Source: JAGLQA01 sp023135565 (GTDB lineage: Bacteria > Acidobacteriota > Aminicenantia > UBA2199). Taken from it: a stretch of 64,000 bases of DNA. Where the stretch lies: the NCBI GenBank assembly GCA_030639305.1, contig DAOWCY010000010.1, positions 1 through 64,000 of the forward strand, read 5' to 3'. The notes beneath the pieces are model-generated. The model ran no database searches. It had not been told where the DNA came from and saw only the letters and a program-made list of their open reading frames with translations. Within the stretch, counting starts at the first letter, position 1. Every line of letters begins with the position of its first letter. Positions 17,582-26,110 of this stretch are shown here, piece after piece. The position numbers and the translations under genes are program-made.

Positions 17582-20431
17582 ATGATTAGATGCAGTAAAT
17601 GCAATCAATGGGCAATCAAAGATACTGATGATTATTGCAGTTTCTGTGGATTTCTTCAACTGGATATTTCTGTTGAGCCACAGGATATAGTTCTTATATC
17701 CGGGATCGTGGCAGAGACAAAAATTACGTTTAGCAACAGCGGCGACAAAAACCACCACATAGAAATTTTGCAGGCAAAAGGTAATTTCAAGGGATTGGAA
17801 TTTTCAGCATCAAATGCCTTCGCCCTGGACGCGGGAAGTCGCGAGGAGATTGGAATTCACTTAGTAGAAGACCTACTTCCGGAGAATTTTACCACTGAAG
17901 AATTGGACTTTGTGTGCTTGATAGACAGCGACGAGCGTAAAACCATAAATTTTAAAGTTATTGTGAAAACAGGTCCAAAACCCGCAGTCCTGATCGATGA
18001 AATCAAATTCGGAGACGTGGAGGAAGAGAAGGAAATAGAAAGTTGGACGGAAATTGCCAATAAAGGAGGAATTCCTCTAAAGATAAAAGATGTCCGGGTT
18101 ATAGGCAGCAGCCAATTTAAAATAGAATCAGGGGATATCTTTAATCCTATTTTCCCAAACCGGAAGCTCAGGATACCGGTAACCTGGAAATCACCTAAAG
18201 CCGAGTCTAACCACAAACGGGAACTCATAAAGATGAAAGTCGATTTTGAAAATTTCCCTGAAAGCTTATTTATTCCAATCAAAGGGAGGTTGTTTAAGTA
18301 TAATTTCCGGGCGGAACCGAACAAAATCCAGATCGATGAAGCCCTCTCAAAGCAGGTTTACTCGAAAAAAATAACATTAATCAACGAAGGAACGAAAGAT
18401 GTGGAAATCACCGCCATCGAACCGGACCGGGAGTGGATAAAAGCCGTAAGCAGGACAAAATCTTTTACGCTTTTATGTGAAGATTCGGTTTCAAAAAAAA
18501 CCGCGGCGGATGCCACCGTTTTTGGTGGTAAATATACCTTCGAATTGGTCTTTTTTCCACAAAAATTAGAAGCTGGCTTGAATAAAGGAAAGGTTACGGT
18601 TTATACCACAAAAAAAGATTTCCAGGTTGGAATCGATATCCAGTTGTTTGTTATTTATCCGACCAATTGTAACGATTACATCGGGATCGATTTCGGCACC
18701 ACAAATTCCGTGGTTGCTATCTGGGATGATGAAGAGGCTGACCTTCGCCTGGTGGAGGATGAAAATCCCGTGACCGGATCTCGAACCCCCTTGATTCCAA
18801 GCGTACTGGTTTTCCAGGGCCGGCCCGATAATTATAAAATCGGTACGGAAGCCGAATCGGAGGCCGATGTTTACCCGGAAATGACCGTACGTTCTATAAA
18901 GCGGGTAATGGGATATGGAAACGACAGGGTTTTCTTCGAGCAAAATTTCTCGCCGGAAGACCTGGCTGCTCTTATTATAAAAAAGTTGATCGAGTTTGCT
19001 GAAGAACGCTTATACAGGCTTAATAAGGGGCGGACGAGCCCATATCTCGATATCAGGAAAGCGATTGTTACCGTACCCGCGAATTTTTATGATCTCCAGA
19101 TAAGGGGTATTCTCACTGCCTGTGAAAAAGCCGGTATCGATATTGAAGAGAAACAGGCAAAAGAAGCCGCGGACAAACTAAAAAAAGCGATCGGTCATGA
19201 CATAAATGCCGGTATCATCCTCGACGAACCCTCAGCAGCCGCATTATTCTATCTCAGCAAGTTCCAGGAAGAAAACAAATTAGAAAATGAGTTTAACGAA
19301 AAGTTTTCAAAAAACAAAAATATCCACTTTCTTATTTTCGACTACGGCGGGGGTACGCTGGATGTTTCGGTGGTCCAGATCAACAAATTGGAAAATAAGA
19401 ACATCGGTATTAAAGTCCTTGCCAATAAAGGAGACAACCTGATCGGTGGCGATAGTATCGATTTATCTATTATGAAAGAGCTTTTAAAGATTTGCAAGAA
19501 ATCCGTAAAAGGTTTCGATATCTCGCTGGTTTCCCAGAATTTCAATGAATTGGAGAAGAGACGTCAAACGGAAAATTGGAACCGGTTTATCTGGGCTGAA
19601 GTTCTACGTGTCCGTTCACAATGGAAAAATGCGGCGGAGAAAATAAAAATAGCTATAGATAAAAAAGAAAAATTCGAATTCAAAATAAATAGTCGAAACG
19701 AGGAAATATTCAATATAAATGACGGAAAATTGCATTTCATAAAAGGGGAATTCAAAGTAATGATCACACGAGAACAGGTAATCGGTTGGATAAAAGGGCT
19801 TTTGGATAAATGTAAAAATGTAGTCGGTGAAGCGCTTTCACTTGCGGATATCGAAGCTGCCGATATCGATTACATTATACACACCGGGCGTTCCAGCTTA
19901 ATGCCTAATATCCAGCAGGACATTTCCACTCTTTTCCGGCATTTGAACGATGAACATGTGATCCTGGACAAAAAAAATTTAAAAATCTGTGTTGCCAAGG
20001 GAGCCGCCCTTTATGGTTTGCTGCGCTCCGGTATCCAGACGGAACATAATGTACGGCTGGTAAGTGGAGGGCGTCGGCTGCCCCACAGTTACGGAGTACA
20101 GGTAATGAGAATAACGAAACCGATGTTCGAGCCGATCATCGAAACCGGCACCAAGTATCCCACAGAAAAAACCAAACATTATGATGATCCGGGCAGCCGA
20201 TTCCTGACTTTACGATTTCTCCAAAATTCGAGTGTCAACAACAATATCAAAGGAAATCCCGATATTCGTGTCATTGGAGCGATTACCGTGGATACCCTGG
20301 CCGATAATGTGCCGGGCTGTGATGTTAAATTCATGATCGACGCAAACCGGAAAATGGAAGTAAGCGCAGACGGCGTCCCCGTGCAAATTAAACCCGCCCG
20401 GTTGGAAGATGAAGACCGTTGGATAGGATAA
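17582..20431 (+). CDS. Hsp70-like ATPase with zinc ribbon and Ig-like domains
   Basis: A 949-residue protein. Residues 4-24 form a zinc ribbon (CSKC then CSFC). About residues 35-355 are beta-rich repeats resembling Ig-like/ASH domains. The Hsp70/actin-type ATPase begins near residue 368 with phosphate-1 loop GIDFGTTNS, then DYGGGTLDVSVV (phosphate-2, near 587) and HTGRSSLMP (adenosine motif, near 768). All three nucleotide motifs look intact, so ATP binding and hydrolysis are expected. Classical DnaK is about 640 residues with the ATPase at the N-terminus. The long N-terminal extension makes this a specialised adaptor-type chaperone rather than housekeeping DnaK. The remaining roughly 100 residues after the ATPase resemble a short beta substrate domain. 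AAGGAGA precedes the ATG. It is first in the operon, and the next gene is also Hsp70-like. Confidence 0.9.
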   Translation: MIRCSKCNQWAIKDTDDYCSFCGFLQLDISVEPQDIVLISGIVAETKITFSNSGDKNHHIEILQAKGNFKGLEFSASNAFALDAGSREEIGIHLVEDLLPENFTTEELDFVCLIDSDERKTINFKVIVKTGPKPAVLIDEIKFGDVEEEKEIESWTEIANKGGIPLKIKDVRVIGSSQFKIESGDIFNPIFPNRKLRIPVTWKSPKAESNHKRELIKMKVDFENFPESLFIPIKGRLFKYNFRAEPNKIQIDEALSKQVYSKKITLINEGTKDVEITAIEPDREWIKAVSRTKSFTLLCEDSVSKKTAADATVFGGKYTFELVFFPQKLEAGLNKGKVTVYTTKKDFQVGIDIQLFVIYPTNCNDYIGIDFGTTNSVVAIWDDEEADLRLVEDENPVTGSRTPLIPSVLVFQGRPDNYKIGTEAESEADVYPEMTVRSIKRVMGYGNDRVFFEQNFSPEDLAALIIKKLIEFAEERLYRLNKGRTSPYLDIRKAIVTVPANFYDLQIRGILTACEKAGIDIEEKQAKEAADKLKKAIGHDINAGIILDEPSAAALFYLSKFQEENKLENEFNEKFSKNKNIHFLIFDYGGGTLDVSVVQINKLENKNIGIKVLANKGDNLIGGDSIDLSIMKELLKICKKSVKGFDISLVSQNFNELEKRRQTENWNRFIWAEVLRVRSQWKNAAEKIKIAIDKKEKFEFKINSRNEEIFNINDGKLHFIKGEFKVMITREQVIGWIKGLLDKCKNVVGEALSLADIEAADIDYIIHTGRSSLMPNIQQDISTLFRHLNDEHVILDKKNLKICVAKGAALYGLLRSGIQTEHNVRLVSGGRRLPHSYGVQVMRITKPMFEPIIETGTKYPTEKTKHYDDPGSRFLTLRFLQNSSVNNNIKGNPDIRVIGAITVDTLADNVPGCDVKFMIDANRKMEVSADGVPVQIKPARLEDEDRWIG

Positions 20432-20435
20432 AAAG

Positions 20436-22007
20436 ATGAGACCGCGCTTGATAATCGATTTTAGAGACCGCTGCTTATTTAGTCTTTTAATAGATGGGTC
20501 GGGTAATATTCGCACCTGCACCCACAATATCGGGGAGTATACGCTGAAATACTTCTTTGGAGAAATTTTCTTAGACCCGGATATTTATCTTAACATGAAC
20601 GAAGAGAGGGCCCGTGATTTGTTTTCCAGGTTTAAAAACGGCACCCGTGACATCGTGCGCATAGGCCGGGAAAACGGCTGGCTGCGGCCGTACCGGGTGG
20701 CGCCGGGACAGGCTGCCCTACCTTTAAAGAACCCTTTGCATCTACTTTCTTCTCCCTATCTTTCCGATAGTGAATCGATAAACGGCTTAATTATCGGGGC
20801 ATCGAGGATCATCCTGGAATTTTTATTGGAACCGGTCATAGGTTTTCTAAAAGAGAACGAATTTAGCCTAAAAGGAATCGATGTGACGGCCGCTGTCCCC
20901 AGTTATTTCAGTCGCCGTGCCCGGCTGATGCTGCACCTTGTGTTTCGGAAAGTAGGATTTAACAGGACCACGATCGTATCGAGAGAGATAGCCGCGGCTA
21001 TGACCTGTATCGAGAGTATCTCCACAGGCATTGTAAACATATTGGATATGGAGAATGAGGACACCCATTTACACCGGATAAAAATCGACAAATCGGGCAG
21101 TGCGGTGCAAATCGAGTGCCGCCGGAGTGAGACCATTCGCGGTGTAGGATGGCGGCCTATAACTACAAAACTGGGACACCTGCTTTTAAAGAAGAAAAAG
21201 ATTAAAGAGCAGCCCGGGATTTACAGGGCACATATCGATAATGCTTTTATGGGATTAATTTTCGATGGAATTTCAACCGGCATTCCATCGAATCCGCCGC
21301 TGAAAGTAACAAGAAAACTGGTGGATGAATTATTGTTAAGAAACCCGGGAAAGAGGCTCCTGCAGCAGGACCCCTTTAAACGGCTGAAGGACTCGTTAGA
21401 CCGGATTCAAAAAGAGAATGAAACGGTTATCCCGCTTGGAATGCCCTTTATGATAGGGGATATTGAAACGGTCATGCTGCCTGATTCTATTCCCGGTGGA
21501 TTAGCTGGACTGCTGGCGCGCCGCCCCCTGGAAAGGACGGCTTATGGTCTTGCCTCAGGCTTCAGGTGGCTCAACCAAAATCCTGACCGGGAAATAAAAA
21601 TAGGTGATAACTCGACCTTGCGACTGGTTACACAGCCGGGCAAGAGCGCAGCGCTTGCAGGTCCGCCATCCTTTCCCACAGCGCCCGGGGGCAGGCGAAT
21701 CATCAAAAAAACATTCGACATTCACTTCGCTGAAGATGCAGCGGAAGACACTTTATATTTTAACCTGCAGTGGGGCGGCAGCGCGGATCCCGGGGCTAAC
21801 ATGAACCTATGCCTGCTCTCTTTGAACATAGACAGGGAAGAGGTAGAGAAAAACAAGAGGGTTTCGATTGTGCTGGAACTGCAAAAGGCCGGAACCGGGA
21901 AAAGTATACCGGGGCGTCTGACTGTAGAATTGGGCGCCAAACGTGAAACAGGAAAATTTGTGGTTATGCCCGGGATAACGGGAATCGGTTTTAAAGATAT
22001 AAATTGA
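20436..22007 (+). CDS. Divergent Hsp70/actin-fold protein, probably degenerate ATPase
   Basis: A 523-residue protein starting 4 bp after the Hsp70-like gene. The fold is suggested by the segment around residues 145-185 (VTAAVPSYFSRRARLMLHLVF then REIAAAMTCIES), which matches the Hsp70 pattern of a 'vPa.f...qR' strand followed by 'nEptAAal'. The N-terminal phosphate-1 position reads IIDFRDRCLFSL and lacks the usual GTTNS. The DxGGGT phosphate-2 motif is also not seen; an ILDMENEDTHLHRI stretch sits there. It may therefore bind nucleotide weakly or not at all and act as a regulatory partner of the upstream ATPase. This is inference; a heterodimer of active and inactive Hsp70-type subunits is the simplest reading. 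No membrane segment. Confidence 0.75.
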   Translation: MRPRLIIDFRDRCLFSLLIDGSGNIRTCTHNIGEYTLKYFFGEIFLDPDIYLNMNEERARDLFSRFKNGTRDIVRIGRENGWLRPYRVAPGQAALPLKNPLHLLSSPYLSDSESINGLIIGASRIILEFLLEPVIGFLKENEFSLKGIDVTAAVPSYFSRRARLMLHLVFRKVGFNRTTIVSREIAAAMTCIESISTGIVNILDMENEDTHLHRIKIDKSGSAVQIECRRSETIRGVGWRPITTKLGHLLLKKKKIKEQPGIYRAHIDNAFMGLIFDGISTGIPSNPPLKVTRKLVDELLLRNPGKRLLQQDPFKRLKDSLDRIQKENETVIPLGMPFMIGDIETVMLPDSIPGGLAGLLARRPLERTAYGLASGFRWLNQNPDREIKIGDNSTLRLVTQPGKSAALAGPPSFPTAPGGRRIIKKTFDIHFAEDAAEDTLYFNLQWGGSADPGANMNLCLLSLNIDREEVEKNKRVSIVLELQKAGTGKSIPGRLTVELGAKRETGKFVVMPGITGIGFKDIN

Positions 22008-22026
22008 AATTAAAGGAGGATTTATC

Positions 22027-23976
22027 ATGATAAAGATAGGTCGTTTTCGTTACACAGCAAAGGAGGTAGAAATGTTTATAAAGAAAAGTATAGTCCTGTT
22101 TGTTGGAGTACTGGTTTTCTTTGGCGCATCGCCGGGAGTGACAAACCAGGAGGAGAAAATACCCGGTGATTTTTTCCAAAAGCTTAAAACACTGGCGGAC
22201 ACAAAAAAGGAAGACAAAGATTACGGAGAGCTTTTTACCGAACTGCTCACAGACGAGGCACAATTAGGAAAAAACATCAAAGCGGGCGGAACTATAGAAG
22301 CTGAATGGATAAAGAGCGCCGGGGAAACCGGTGGTTATATTGGGGAAATTTTGCTGAAGCATCTGGGTGAACCGGAAGATCTCGGCACCATCGCACAATT
22401 TTTAACGAAACTCAGGGAAGCACTAACAAAAGCGAACTATGTTACTGTGGGGTGCGATATATACAATGCAGTTATAGAGGTTATAGACAATGCATCTCCA
22501 CAAGAGGAAGCGTCCCGGGATTTTTTCGAGAACGCCGGGTTAATGAAGAAACTCGAAGAAACCGAAAAAAAACTGGTCTTCGACAGGTTAGCGGAATTCA
22601 CCGGAATAGTATCCGCTTACCGGGATCACCTGGTCCGGGAACAGCTTATGGAGAAAAAGATAAAGAGTGAACTGGAGAAAAGACAGGAAGAATGGCACGG
22701 AAAAATGAAAACAGCAGTGAACAATACCGGCATGCAGCTAAAAGAGAGTTTATATAAGAAATTTTTGTATATCGGGTTATTATTCCTGTTCCTGGTGGCG
22801 CTAAACCTATTCTACATACTCTTCTTTATAAAACGAAGGATGGTAAAGAAAAAGTTAGACCAATTCGGGTCTGAAATCGAGGGTATCAGGAATACTTTAA
22901 AGAGAGAGAGTAATGGTTTCCAAAAGAAAGAAATCTACAGCGATCAAATTTTCTTATCAAGTTATTTGAAGGAGGATGGTTCAATGGTGAATCCAAACGA
23001 ATTGCCGGGTACTCTTGACGGACATCTGAAACAGTTCAGGGCCATGGTGAATGAAAGACTCATAGGAATCGAAAGTGATTTGAAAAAGATTAAGCAAGAA
23101 TACCCGGGTAGAAAAATCGGTGAGAAAAATGGGATCGAACGAAGAATTCAAGGCATCGAAGAACAATTGCGGCGCATAAATCACTTCCTGGATGCCGGGC
23201 GGGTGTCTCCGTCTCCCGGGGAAATGTCGCTGGCCGGTTTGATCGAATCCATCCCGGGAAAAGTTACCGAAGAAATCGCGGATGCTGAACGGGAAGTTTT
23301 AAAAGAGACCTGGAACTGGGAAACCTTTAAAACGATCAGGGTAAAATCAGCGATGTTCTCCGAAAGCGGAAAGAATAACGAGTTTTTCGACCTTTGTTAT
23401 GAAATGGAAAAGAGACTCACTTTCAATGAGGATTTTTTATTATCTTATAAGAACACGGTTAGCTCCCTGCGAAACTATGATGAGATACTGACAAATATCG
23501 TTAATATCCCTAAAATAACCGGCGCCGCCCCGGGGCCTCGCTTAAAAGGCCCTACTCCCGGGAAAGACCTGCAAATAATCAGGCGGCACATCTATTTCCT
23601 TATATCTCTTCAAAGCACGGACATCCTCTCCAACCTGCCGGATTTCACCATTGAAAAATGGGTCAAAGAAGAGTTTCTGGAATTTACCGATCAATTTATG
23701 AGATATTATCAACGCAGTGTTTTCGAAGGGAAAGAAACCGGGCAATTGGAAGAAGTTAAAAGGTTAATCGATAAAATTTTAGTCTTTGTCAATATCGAAG
23801 TCATCCCCCTGGAATTAGGCAAAACACTATTTGACAGTACGCTTCATATCGGGCGTTCCCATACCCGCGAAGCCTCGATGTATGACGGAACGGTGGCCGA
23901 TGTGGTACGAAGCGGTTATAGAGAGATTAACGGGGTTGTTATCCAGCAGCCGGAAGTAATTGTCAACCGGTTGTAG
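22027..23976 (+). CDS. Exported/membrane coiled-coil protein
   Basis: Not a recognised family. Two in-frame starts both have strong ribosome sites: ATG 22027 (AAAGGAGGA) and ATG 22072 (AAAGGAGG). The second gives a clean Sec signal peptide (MFIKKSIVLFVGVLVFFGAS) and may be the main start; the longer form would add 15 basic residues. After about 220 residues of helix-rich periplasmic sequence, a membrane helix follows near residues 245-266. Then comes a cytoplasmic part of about 380 residues with coiled-coil stretches (about 275-380) and charged helices. The topology would link the periplasm to the cytosolic Hsp70-like pair encoded just upstream (inference). Confidence 0.8.
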   Translation: MIKIGRFRYTAKEVEMFIKKSIVLFVGVLVFFGASPGVTNQEEKIPGDFFQKLKTLADTKKEDKDYGELFTELLTDEAQLGKNIKAGGTIEAEWIKSAGETGGYIGEILLKHLGEPEDLGTIAQFLTKLREALTKANYVTVGCDIYNAVIEVIDNASPQEEASRDFFENAGLMKKLEETEKKLVFDRLAEFTGIVSAYRDHLVREQLMEKKIKSELEKRQEEWHGKMKTAVNNTGMQLKESLYKKFLYIGLLFLFLVALNLFYILFFIKRRMVKKKLDQFGSEIEGIRNTLKRESNGFQKKEIYSDQIFLSSYLKEDGSMVNPNELPGTLDGHLKQFRAMVNERLIGIESDLKKIKQEYPGRKIGEKNGIERRIQGIEEQLRRINHFLDAGRVSPSPGEMSLAGLIESIPGKVTEEIADAEREVLKETWNWETFKTIRVKSAMFSESGKNNEFFDLCYEMEKRLTFNEDFLLSYKNTVSSLRNYDEILTNIVNIPKITGAAPGPRLKGPTPGKDLQIIRRHIYFLISLQSTDILSNLPDFTIEKWVKEEFLEFTDQFMRYYQRSVFEGKETGQLEEVKRLIDKILVFVNIEVIPLELGKTLFDSTLHIGRSHTREASMYDGTVADVVRSGYREINGVVIQQPEVIVNRL

Positions 23977-23995
23977 GAATACCGGGAAGGGCATC

Positions 23996-24742
23996 ATGCA
24001 AGACTTATCCAGCGAAGATATCTTAAAGCTGAAGGAAATATTCTTCGGCGAACCGCGCCAGCCGCAGACCGCCTGGTTACTGCCGGTGCAGGAACCCATT
24101 ATCGATATTTGCGGTAAGGGTATACGAAGAGAAGACGATTCATTTTTCCTGGATATAGGTTCGATCCCGGTCATGGAAACCGCAAACGAATCGGTATATG
24201 TAGCGAATCTTACCCAGCAGTCCCTGTTGGTATGGGTGGATGAAGTTGACGAACACATTTCCGCCCAATGGGAAAACAATACCACGGAGGCATTTATAGC
24301 GCAAGGCGGAGTGCAAAACAGGCTTGATTTAAGTTTTTACGACGATGCTTCCGGGGAGCGGGATTTCTCGAAAAAAATTAATATAAGCGCCGAAATGGAA
24401 ACCGGTATAAGAAAGGAATTCTACCTGTTTTTTACAGGAAAAAGCGTCGTGACTCCCCCCCCGGAAGAAAACGGAAAAGATGACACCGACGATATCGAAC
24501 TCCCGGAAAAGCCCGGCGAAAGCGAAGATCTGCCGGCCGGAAAAGCATGTTTCCGCTGCCATATGGTTTCATGCCTGGAAATACCCTACTGTTCGCTTTG
24601 CGGGTATGACATCCGGGAAGCGCCGCCGGTTCCGGGGGCGGAAGTGATGACCTGTCAAGCCTGCGGGCGTGAGTATACATCCTCTATAGGATATTGCCCC
24701 GATGATGGGAAACCCTTAGTAAAAAAAATTTTAGGAGGTTGA
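23996..24742 (+). CDS. Zinc-ribbon protein
   Basis: About 248 residues from ATG 23996, which follows GGGAAGGG; an earlier in-frame ATG at 23960 would overlap the previous gene and lacks a ribosome site. The first 150 residues are an unknown alpha/beta domain, followed by an acidic linker. The C-terminal 70 residues hold two zinc ribbons with paired cysteines: CFRC to CSLC, and CQAC to CPDDGKPL. No membrane segment. It is one of several zinc-ribbon proteins in this operon. Such ribbons often mediate protein-protein contact, so it may be an adaptor for the Hsp70/tubulin-like components (inference). Confidence 0.8.
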   Translation: MQDLSSEDILKLKEIFFGEPRQPQTAWLLPVQEPIIDICGKGIRREDDSFFLDIGSIPVMETANESVYVANLTQQSLLVWVDEVDEHISAQWENNTTEAFIAQGGVQNRLDLSFYDDASGERDFSKKINISAEMETGIRKEFYLFFTGKSVVTPPPEENGKDDTDDIELPEKPGESEDLPAGKACFRCHMVSCLEIPYCSLCGYDIREAPPVPGAEVMTCQACGREYTSSIGYCPDDGKPLVKKILGG

Positions 24743-24744
24743 AA

Positions 24745-26070
24745 TTGAGCCGAACAGATTGTCCATATGTAGATTGCCGGGAAGCAAAAGTGACCGCCAA
24801 TGCAGCGGTCTGCCCCGGGTGTAAAAGGTGGCTGAATAGATGTGGCAAATGTCGCACCCCAAACCGGTCATTCGCGAATTATTGTCGATCTTGTGGAAAA
24901 GGATTACCTGTATTAAATGAATTCTGGCCGGCATCGAGAGGTGGTGCGCAGCGCCTAAGCTTCAGCCGTCAGGCTGCCCCGGTAACGCTGCCGGATATGA
25001 AGGTAGAAGAAATCAAAGTTTTACGTTTTAGCGGACGTTGCAGAAGTTTACTGGCGGAAGACGGTTACCTGTTTGTGGTGTCCGACAGCGGTATTATCCA
25101 GGTGGTTGATTTAAACCGTATCGAAACGGAACCTTATACTTTTAATGTAGGAGGAAAAATTTTCGCTGAGCCTGCTGTACATGCAGGCACCCTGTATGTG
25201 GGCTTCCTGGAAGACGATACCCGGGACCGCGGAGTAGTGGCAGCCTATACGCTGGGCGACATTACCGGCAGTCAACCGGGAGTGAAACTGCGTTGGAGCT
25301 TAGACCTGGAAGGCAGGCCGGTCCAGGGGCTGCTGCCTTTTGGCGACAGGCTTTACCTTAATATCGGTTTTAAAAACGCCCGCAGGGAGATACAATACAT
25401 CGAAAATATCGGTAAAGAGAATCCGTCAAAACCCTTGACCGTGGATGATGGAGAGAGAATAAGCACCTTAGCGGCTAATCCACCTACCGGGAAGGTTTTT
25501 TTCTTATCGCAAAAAGACAGCCGCCTATTTGTGAATATATTCGATCATTCCCAGGGGCCTCACCCGGAAATGGAAAGCAGTCAAATTAACGGCGCCCCAG
25601 CCGACTTCCTGGAGCATATCCCGGCAGCAGTAATGGGCGCCAAGTTATTTGCCGTTTTTGGAGAGCAGAAGCATTTATGCCGGATAGACACACACAGCAG
25701 CAGCTTCGACATCAAAATTTGTGCGGGAGTGCGTAATTTTGCACTTTCAGGCATGAGCAGGCAGGTCATCGTTAATACCACCGGTATTTTTTCAACCATC
25801 GGCAATCTCCAGGAAGATTTGATTCGCGGGGAAGGAATCGTCAGCGGCCCCGTTATTACCCGGGAAAACATGGTGGTTGTAGGTATGAGGGACGGCAAAA
25901 TCCGTTTTTACCGGGCGGATAATTTAGCCGTGCAGTTGGATTACCAGGCCTTTGACGCCGACCGCAAAGTACTGGCGCTTGCGACCTTTAAAGATATGAT
26001 CGCGGCAGGCAGCCAGGTTGGAGAAGCCAGGTTGCTTCGTATCGGACCCGCGGGCGCCCGGGCTGGATAA
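24745..26070 (+). CDS. Zinc-ribbon protein with probable beta-propeller
   Basis: About 441 residues. The start is most likely TTG 24745: AGGAGG ends 6 bases upstream, whereas TTG 24739 would touch it. It overlaps or abuts the previous stop (24740-24742). The first 55 residues contain three cysteine pairs (CPYVDC, CPGC, CGKC, CRSC), a double zinc ribbon. From about residue 85 to the end are repeated four-strand units (for example LLAEDGYLFVVSDSGIIQVVDL and VGMRDGKIRFYRADN) typical of PQQ/WD-like beta-propellers. No signal peptide, so the propeller is probably cytosolic and a binding platform rather than an enzyme. Confidence 0.8.
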   Translation: MSRTDCPYVDCREAKVTANAAVCPGCKRWLNRCGKCRTPNRSFANYCRSCGKGLPVLNEFWPASRGGAQRLSFSRQAAPVTLPDMKVEEIKVLRFSGRCRSLLAEDGYLFVVSDSGIIQVVDLNRIETEPYTFNVGGKIFAEPAVHAGTLYVGFLEDDTRDRGVVAAYTLGDITGSQPGVKLRWSLDLEGRPVQGLLPFGDRLYLNIGFKNARREIQYIENIGKENPSKPLTVDDGERISTLAANPPTGKVFFLSQKDSRLFVNIFDHSQGPHPEMESSQINGAPADFLEHIPAAVMGAKLFAVFGEQKHLCRIDTHSSSFDIKICAGVRNFALSGMSRQVIVNTTGIFSTIGNLQEDLIRGEGIVSGPVITRENMVVVGMRDGKIRFYRADNLAVQLDYQAFDADRKVLALATFKDMIAAGSQVGEARLLRIGPAGARAG

Positions 26071-26110
26071 AAAATAATGAAACATGAAATATGAAAGTAA
26101 GGAAGAAAAA

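Noticed and set aside
17582..20431. Housekeeping DnaK
   Set aside because: The ATPase sits after 365 residues of zinc ribbon and Ig-like domains, and no grpE or dnaJ is nearby.
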